A stretch of 10,560 nucleotides of DNA, taken from positions 1 through 10,560 of the forward strand of contig JAKVCE010000046.1 in the NCBI GenBank assembly GCA_022447405.1, in the 5' to 3' direction. Positions 6,701 to 10,560 of the stretch are shown in pieces. Position numbers and translations under genes: made by a program. Positions within the stretch are counted from its first letter, which is position 1, and every line of letters begins with the position of its first letter. The notes below the pieces were generated by a model. It saw only the letters and a list, made by a program, of their open reading frames with translations. It was not told where the DNA came from and did no database searches. This DNA is from Planctomycetota bacterium. GTDB lineage: Bacteria; Planctomycetota; UBA1135; GCA-002686595.

Positions 6701-6967
6701 ATGACCTACGTCATAGCTGAGCCCTGCGTCAACACGAAGGACACCGCCTGCGTCGAAGTCTGCCCCGTTGACTGCATCCACCCGACCAAAGAGGCCGAAG
6801 ACTTCGAGAAAGAGACGATGCTCTACATCGACCCCGATGAGTGCATTGACTGCGGAGCCTGTGCGCCCGAGTGCCCCGTCGACGCTATCTTTGACGAGAA
6901 CGAGCTCCCCGAGCAGTGGGCTGAGTACACGGCAAAGAACGCCGAGTGGTTCGCGAACCGCGCCTAA
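6701..6967 (+). CDS. 7Fe-type ferredoxin ([3Fe-4S] plus [4Fe-4S])
   Basis: This 88-residue soluble electron carrier has nine-ligand-type spacing. Cysteines are at 9, 17, 21, 25, 48, 51, 54 and 58. The second half is a perfect CxxCxxCxxxCP (48-59). The first half is CVNTKDTACVEVCPVDC (9-25), where the usual second cysteine of a CxxC is Thr12. In the well-studied Azotobacter and Thermus seven-iron ferredoxins, the equivalents of C9, C17 and C58 hold a [3Fe-4S] cluster and C21, C48, C51 and C54 hold a [4Fe-4S] cluster; the same is expected here. The acidic surface and the tail LPEQWAEYTAKNAEWF also match that group. The ATG at 6701 is chosen because the family begins M-[TAP]-[YH]-V-I-x-E-x-C, with GGAG ten bases upstream; a frame extending 25 codons upstream is not conserved-looking. 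The redox partner is unknown. It ends just before a hairpin terminator. Confidence 0.95.
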   Translation: MTYVIAEPCVNTKDTACVEVCPVDCIHPTKEAEDFEKETMLYIDPDECIDCGACAPECPVDAIFDENELPEQWAEYTAKNAEWFANRA

Positions 6968-6994
6968 GCCAGCACATCCATCGGAAGAGGACAG

Positions 6995-7022
6995 CGGCCC
7001 GCTCCTAGCGGGCCGTCTTCGT
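6995..7022 (+). terminator. Hairpin terminator between the convergent ferredoxin and tonB genes
   Basis: A perfect 9-bp GC-rich stem, CGGCCCGCT (6995-7003) and AGCGGGCCG (7007-7015), closes a CCT loop and is followed by TCTTCGT. It begins 28 bases after the ferredoxin stop. The T-run is weak, but the symmetrical stem between two convergent genes may serve both strands. Confidence 0.7.
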
Positions 7023-7037
7023 ATCTGGGGCGCGCCC

Positions 7038-7736
7038 TCAGCGGAGGCGGAAGGTGAAGGGCTTGGACACCGTGATCGTCCCCTCGCCTGGCTCGAAGCG
7101 ATACCCCCGCGCGGCTTGGATCGCAGCCCGATCCAAGGACCCGTGCCCGCTGCTCTGGATGAGCTCGACATCTAGGACATCGCCGTCGGGGCCGACGGTC
7201 ATCCTGAGGAGCACCGTACCTTCGAGGCGTCGCAGCGCAGCCCTCTCCGGGTAGACCGCAGCGGGGCTCTCCAAGAGCTCGCGGAGCTCTTCTAGCTCCT
7301 CCCCTACGGGCTCCTCCTCGACCGCCTCTTCGGGCGCTAAGGTCTCGAAGGCCTCTAGCTCGAGCTCTTCAAAGGGGTCCTCGTCTAAGAGCGGGTCTCG
7401 CTCTGCAGGTTGATTGGGCTCCGGTTCTTCGAAGACCGTGGCATCTTCGACGAGGTCGACCTCCTCTGCGACCTCTGGGACTTCGGTCATGAGCTCAGGC
7501 TCACGGACGACCATGAGCACTTCGCTGCGACGGGCCGAAGCCACCTGGATCTCCCTCGGGGCGCTCGGAGCGCCCGCAGGAGCTCTCCACTCAAGCTCGC
7601 TGATGAGCGCCACGCCAGCCACAAAGAGCAAGTGCACGCCGGCCGAGAGAGAGATCGCCTTCGGGAGGCTTGAGGAGCCCTCTGCCGACTGCCTTCGTAG
7701 GGGGAGTGCCCTTGAATATCTCTTGGGGTCTTTCAC
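7038..7736 (-). CDS. TonB-family energy transducer with an acidic linker
   Basis: This 232-residue inner-membrane-anchored protein is expected to pass proton-motive force from ExbB/ExbD to outer-membrane receptors. A basic N-terminus (MKDPKRYSR) precedes one membrane helix at about 26-46 containing S31-x3-H35, the conserved SxxxH pattern of TonB. A long periplasmic linker (about 50-158) is crowded with Glu and Asp and has only scattered prolines. The C-terminal domain (about 160-232) starts at VYPERAALRRLEGTV, the classic YPxxA...GxV motif, and includes VGPDGDVLDVELIQSSGHGSLD and AARGYRFEPG. No lysine occurs between residues 26 and 225, unlike the Pro/Lys-rich linker of Escherichia coli TonB. 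The GTG at 7736 is the first usable start; no good ribosome site is seen. It lies 65 bases downstream of the receptor gene on the same strand, so the two probably form a transport pair. No exbB or exbD is in the window. Confidence 0.88.
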   Translation of the reverse strand: MKDPKRYSRALPLRRQSAEGSSSLPKAISLSAGVHLLFVAGVALISELEWRAPAGAPSAPREIQVASARRSEVLMVVREPELMTEVPEVAEEVDLVEDATVFEEPEPNQPAERDPLLDEDPFEELELEAFETLAPEEAVEEEPVGEELEELRELLESPAAVYPERAALRRLEGTVLLRMTVGPDGDVLDVELIQSSGHGSLDRAAIQAARGYRFEPGEGTITVSKPFTFRLR

Positions 7737-7745
7737 GGGGTGCTC

Positions 7746-7760
7746 GGGAGCTGCGCTCCC
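7746..7760 (-). promoter_or_regulatory. Perfect hairpin just ahead of the tonB GTG start
   Basis: On the minus strand GGGAGC-GCA-GCTCCC forms a 6-bp stem whose foot lies nine bases before the GTG at 7736. The only purine-rich sequence resembling a ribosome site (GGGAG) is in its left arm, too far from the start unless the stem folds. It may affect tonB translation relative to the upstream receptor. Evidence is structural only. Confidence 0.3.
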
Positions 7761-7801
7761 TTAGATTCTCCCCTCTTAGACCTCAGAAGGGGGCGACGGG
7801 T

Positions 7802-9844
7802 CTAAAAATGCCCTCTCAATCCAAAGACAAGCCCGAATCCGGGCGCGTCAAAGCCAGAGGCGTGGACGCGGTAGCGCTCATCCAAGAGGTTGTGGAGGCC
7901 TACGTTCCAGTCGAAGGCCTCGTTCAGGCGCCCTCCCACGTCGAGGTTGAGGGTCGCCCAGTTGTCCGTCCCATCCGGGTCGATCCTGGGGTCGCTCACG
8001 TCCTCTGGGTGGAGGCGGTCTTGCTCCTGGGCGAAGACGAGGGAGAGCTCGCTCCACCCGACCTTCTCGGCTGGGTCAGGAGAGTCGTAGCGCAGGGAGG
8101 CGCGACCGAAGATCGGCGGGATACGCCTGGCGTGGACGCCGTCCAAGCTCGCCTCGTTCTCGTCGTATTGGCGACCGCGCACATAGGCCGCCTGCACACC
8201 CAGGGAGAAGGGACCCTCACCTAGGTAGCGGCGCGCCGAGTACTCCAAACCCGTGAGCAAGAGCTCCCCAGAATTGATGCGCAGGTACTCTTCATCACCC
8301 GTCGTCCCCGGGTCTCCTGCGTCCGTGAGGATGCGTCCGATGTAGCCGTCGATCTCTGTCGCGAAGGCTGCGAGGGAGGCGTCGTAGCGCTCTCTGGACC
8401 ACTCGAGCACGAGCTCTGCGGTGACGCTCTCCTCAGGCTGGAGGTCAGGGTTGTGGACCTCTGTTCCGCCGGCCCAGTCGCCATCCTGCGCGAGGGCGTC
8501 CAGGTTGGGCGCGCGGAAGCCTTGGGAGAGGACGGCGACGACCCGCGTCCCCTCGCCCAGCTCACGCGCTGCCTCGGCGCTCGCGACGAAAGAGTCGAAG
8601 TCTCCCTCGACGTGCGCGCCACCGCCGAACTCGTCGAAGGCGAAGTCATAGCGGGAGTAGCGCGCCCCGAGGGTGACGTCCCAGGCGCCCAGATCTTGGA
8701 GCTCGTCCTGTAGAAACACTCCCGAGGAGGAGTACTCCGCGCCCGGCGCGAAGGTCCCGTCGCGGAGCGTGCTCACTCCTGTCATCGTGTCTGTGTCGAC
8801 GCGGAAGGAGTCGACGCGGTCAGCGAAGTGGTCAAAGCCGAGGGTGAGCTCATGCCTCCCGCCAGCCGTGAGCTTCCAGTCTCCGCCGACCCCCAGTGAA
8901 CGCACGTCGTCCTGTTCGAAGGTGGCCGTGTCGCTGCCAGTCTTCTGCTTGTCCCGCTCCTCGACGTAGGTGTGGAGGGAGAGGCGCAGCTGGAACACCT
9001 CCGCGAAGCCCCCCGCGCTCTCGTCGGTGTAGGTCATGAGGTAACCGCTGCGGTCCTGCAGGCTGTAGCGGTAGTCTTCGTTCTTGGGCTGCACTTGTCC
9101 GAAGCCGGCATAGAGCTTGTCGGTCCTCGGGACGTCGAAGTCCCGGTGTCGGCGTGCCACGAAGCGCAAATTGACGTCTCTCTCCAGAGCTGTCTCGAGG
9201 CTGGCGAAGCGGCCCTCTGACTCATAGCCCGTGAAGGGCTGCTCCTCCCCACCGCCAATAGTGAGGTCGCCCCAGTCCGACTGAGTCCCTCCCAGGACCC
9301 AACCGAAGCCCGCGGCGCTCCCAGAGTAGGTCGCGTCAGCGCGCAGGCCGGAGCTCGCGCTCACCGCTGTCAGACCGAGCTCTGCGCCGATGGAGTCCTC
9401 GGAGCCGGCAGGCTGGCGTCGAGTCCAGATCGAGATCACCCCACCGATCGCGTCGGAGCCATAGATGACCGAGTTCGCGCCGCGGATCAGATCCACGCGC
9501 TCCACGAACGCGGGATCGATCATGTTCAGGCTCTGATTCGGCCCGTATCGAGTCGTAGAGTCGTTCAGGCGCACGCCGTCCACGACCACGAGGATCTGGT
9601 TCCCCAAGAGACCTCGGATGACGGGGGCTCCGCCGCCCAGGCTCGTCTCCTGCACCCAGACCCCGGCGGCCTTCGCGATCGCGCGCGGGAGCGAGCGCTC
9701 ACCGGTCGCGCGCAGCTCCTCGCCGCTAACCCGCTGCACCTTGGCGACAGAGGAGGTCACTGCGGAACTTGCGCGGGGCGCTGTGACGACGCTCTCGGGG
9801 AGGACGATGTCTTGGGCGAGAGAGAGGAGCAGGACGCTCAGCAT
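7802..9844 (-). CDS. TonB-dependent outer-membrane receptor
   Basis: This 680-residue outer-membrane beta-barrel imports a scarce ligand (siderophore, haem, cobalamin or similar; not identifiable here). The ATG at 9844 follows AAGGAG nine bases upstream and opens a very short hydrophobic signal (MLSVLLLSLAQ). Next comes PESVVTAPR (16-24), a TonB-box-like stretch. The plug domain spans about 25-143, with VIRGLLGNQILVVVDGVRLND (75-95) and VERVDLIRGANSVIYGSDAIGG (114-135). The remainder is barrel, with alternating aromatic strands, IPPIFGRASLRYDS, and a C-terminal block NLLDERYRVHASGFDAPG ending in ...LRGHF, with the terminal Phe typical of BamA-assembled barrels. Length is normal for the family. 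The frame stays open upstream through a terminator and a tRNA, so longer starts are rejected. A TonB-family gene lies 65 bases downstream. A 12-bp palindrome upstream could be an operator. Confidence 0.93.
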   Translation of the reverse strand: MLSVLLLSLAQDIVLPESVVTAPRASSAVTSSVAKVQRVSGEELRATGERSLPRAIAKAAGVWVQETSLGGGAPVIRGLLGNQILVVVDGVRLNDSTTRYGPNQSLNMIDPAFVERVDLIRGANSVIYGSDAIGGVISIWTRRQPAGSEDSIGAELGLTAVSASSGLRADATYSGSAAGFGWVLGGTQSDWGDLTIGGGEEQPFTGYESEGRFASLETALERDVNLRFVARRHRDFDVPRTDKLYAGFGQVQPKNEDYRYSLQDRSGYLMTYTDESAGGFAEVFQLRLSLHTYVEERDKQKTGSDTATFEQDDVRSLGVGGDWKLTAGGRHELTLGFDHFADRVDSFRVDTDTMTGVSTLRDGTFAPGAEYSSSGVFLQDELQDLGAWDVTLGARYSRYDFAFDEFGGGAHVEGDFDSFVASAEAARELGEGTRVVAVLSQGFRAPNLDALAQDGDWAGGTEVHNPDLQPEESVTAELVLEWSRERYDASLAAFATEIDGYIGRILTDAGDPGTTGDEEYLRINSGELLLTGLEYSARRYLGEGPFSLGVQAAYVRGRQYDENEASLDGVHARRIPPIFGRASLRYDSPDPAEKVGWSELSLVFAQEQDRLHPEDVSDPRIDPDGTDNWATLNLDVGGRLNEAFDWNVGLHNLLDERYRVHASGFDAPGFGLVFGLRGHF

Positions 9845-9907
9845 GGGTGGGGTCTCCTTCGAGGGGTCTCTATCACGCCGCGGAACGTGTCTTTGCTCCT
9901 CGAGTTC

Positions 9908-9919
9908 AGGGATGTCCCT
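9908..9919. promoter_or_regulatory. 12-bp palindrome upstream of the receptor gene, possible operator
   Basis: AGGGA-TG-TCCCT is a perfect 5+5 dyad 64 bases before the receptor start, directly next to the T8 run of the tRNA-Gly terminator. TonB-dependent receptor genes are usually repressed by metal- or ligand-sensing regulators, so a dyad here fits an operator. It does not match a Fur box, and no -10/-35 pair is clear. Confidence 0.3.
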
Positions 9920-9920
9920 C

Positions 9921-9965
9921 AAAAAAAATCGCGCCCGAGGCCCCAGCGGAGGACCCAAGGACGCG
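9921..9965 (-). terminator. Strong factor-independent terminator of tRNA-Gly
   Basis: On the minus strand, CGCGTCC (9965-9959) pairs with GGGCGCG (9936-9930) over 7 bp with one G-T wobble. Inside it GGTCC (9955-9951) pairs with GGGCC (9943-9939), giving a long interrupted stem. One base later comes an uninterrupted run of eight T (9928-9921). It starts six bases after the tRNA CCA end and separates the tRNA from the receptor gene. Confidence 0.82.
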
Positions 9966-9970
9966 TGAAG

Positions 9971-10045
9971 TGGAGCGGCTGAAGGGATTTGAACCCTCGA
10001 CATCAACCTTGGCAAGGTTGCGCTCTACCACTGAGCTACAGCCGC
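9971..10045 (-). tRNA. tRNA-Gly (anticodon GCC), CCA encoded
   Basis: On the minus strand the acceptor GCGGCTG (10045-10039) pairs with CAGCCGC (9981-9975). The D-arm is GCTC-AGTGGTA-GAGC. The anticodon stem CAACC/GGTTG encloses TTGCCAA, giving GCC at 10013-10011. The variable loop is ATGTC, and the T-arm is GAGGG-TTCAAAT-CCCTT. The discriminator is T at 9974 and CCA is encoded at 9973-9971. It reads GGC and GGU glycine codons. A single gene lies between a thiD-like gene and its own strong terminator. Confidence 0.97.
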
Positions 10046-10051
10046 ATTCAC

Positions 10052-10077
10052 AAAGAGAGGCGTAGGACGCCCCTCTC
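10052..10077 (-). terminator. Possible hairpin terminator downstream of the thiD-like gene
   Basis: On the minus strand GAGAGG-(GG)-CGT / ACG-CCTCTC forms a 9-bp stem with a 2-base bulge around a CCT loop, followed by TTTGTG. It lies 60 bases after the kinase stop and just before tRNA-Gly, so it could end the kinase transcript or be a leader stem of the tRNA. The bulge and short T-run lower confidence. Confidence 0.4.
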
Positions 10078-10136
10078 GTGGGTGGAAAAGAGTACCTCCG
10101 AGCCCCGAGAAGGCAAGCGGCAGCCTCGAAGAGCCT

Positions 10137-10560
10137 TCAAGATGCCCCCTGGGCGGCGATGAGAGACCCTATCCATGCGCTGGAGGACCTCGCTGCATCG
10201 AAGAGGCTGGCCCCACGAGCGAGGGCCGCGGCGACGCCCGTCGCGTGCCTGCAGCCCGTCCCGCGCAGAGCACCAGCGTGCCTCTCCAGGCGCAGCCACC
10301 TGGGTGCGCTGCCGGGCTCACAGACGAGCTCCAAGAGCGCTCCCTCCGCGTGGCCGCCCTTCATCAAGACCCCGCCCGCGCCGCGCTCGATGAGCTCCTC
10401 TGCGGCCTCGACGCGGGCATCAAGGCTCTCCTTCAGGAGGCCCTCGGGTCGCCCTGTGAGCTCGGCTGCTTCGACGAGGTTTGGAGTGAGGACGCAGCCC
10501 CGCGGGACGAGCCCTTCGAGCAGCGCCTTGACTCCCTGCTCGTCCAAGAAGCGCCCGCCC
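10137..10560 (-). CDS. thiD: Hydroxymethylpyrimidine/phosphomethylpyrimidine kinase-like protein, C-terminal part
   Basis: ThiD-type kinases phosphorylate the pyrimidine precursor of thiamine (HMP, then HMP phosphate). The frame enters from the window edge (reading GGRFLDEQGVKALL) and has no real start inside; an internal TTG is mid-protein. Visible family motifs are VLTPNLVEAAELTG, matching the LTPNLxEAxxL block, then GVLMKGGH and finally RGTGCRHATGVAAALARG with the catalytic GTGC cysteine in the ribokinase-fold anion hole. The common form of the last motif is HGTGCTxSAA; here His is Arg and Thr is Arg. The protein also ends about 30 residues after this motif, without the GHG-type tail of Escherichia coli ThiD. 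A related PfkB-fold vitamin kinase (pyridoxal kinase-like) cannot be excluded. No other thiamine gene is in view, and tRNA-Gly follows on the same strand. Confidence 0.8.
   Translation of the reverse strand, partial: GGRFLDEQGVKALLEGLVPRGCVLTPNLVEAAELTGRPEGLLKESLDARVEAAEELIERGAGGVLMKGGHAEGALLELVCEPGSAPRWLRLERHAGALRGTGCRHATGVAAALARGASLFDAARSSSAWIGSLIAAQGAS

Noticed and set aside
7670..8224. Plus-strand frame opposite the receptor C-terminus and tonB start
   Set aside because: It covers the conserved C-terminal block of the receptor in antisense and has no recognisable domain.
9845..10015. N-terminal extension of the receptor frame up to 10015
   Set aside because: It would start inside tRNA-Gly and cross its terminator; the ATG at 9844 has a good ribosome site and a hydrophobic signal.

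Overview
This is GC-rich bacterial chromosomal DNA from a Gram-negative (diderm) organism. The envelope type is shown by a TonB-dependent outer-membrane receptor lying next to a TonB-type energy transducer. The window also holds core genes: plsY, gpsA, a thiD-like kinase, a 7Fe-type ferredoxin and two tRNAs. The phylum cannot be fixed from the sequence. A cyanobacterial/plant-like GlgC fragment beside a large exported beta-helix protein would suit Planctomycetota or a similar group, but that is a guess.

Layout. Positions 1-184 (+) are the truncated tail of a glgC reading frame. It runs head-on into an exported right-handed beta-helix protein on the minus strand (82-1647). Family resemblance stops on both sides within the same roughly 20 bases (about 106-124), so a rearrangement or an assembly join is likely there. 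A non-coding stretch with several hairpins follows, then tRNA-Pro(GGG) on the minus strand with a duplicated tRNA-like fragment just upstream of it. A small three-helix membrane protein (+) converges on a tightly coupled minus-strand operon, plsY-gpsA-orf129. Its two enzymes feed phospholipid synthesis (glycerol-3-phosphate supply and its first acylation), and its third member is an unknown four-helix membrane protein. Divergent from plsY is a stand-alone hyuA-type hydantoinase/oxoprolinase gene (+), followed by a ferredoxin gene (+) that ends at a hairpin terminator.

The right third is on the minus strand. A partial thiD-like gene enters from the window edge. It is followed by tRNA-Gly(GCC) with a strong hairpin-T8 terminator, then a TonB-dependent receptor and a TonB-family protein that probably form one transcription unit for energised uptake of an unidentified ligand.

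I found no CRISPR array, transposase, integrase, toxin-antitoxin or recognisable defence genes. Most of the window is ordinary housekeeping and envelope content. The points most worth a second look are the glgC/beta-helix junction, the unknown protein coupled to gpsA, the tRNA-Pro fragment and the lysine-free acidic TonB linker.
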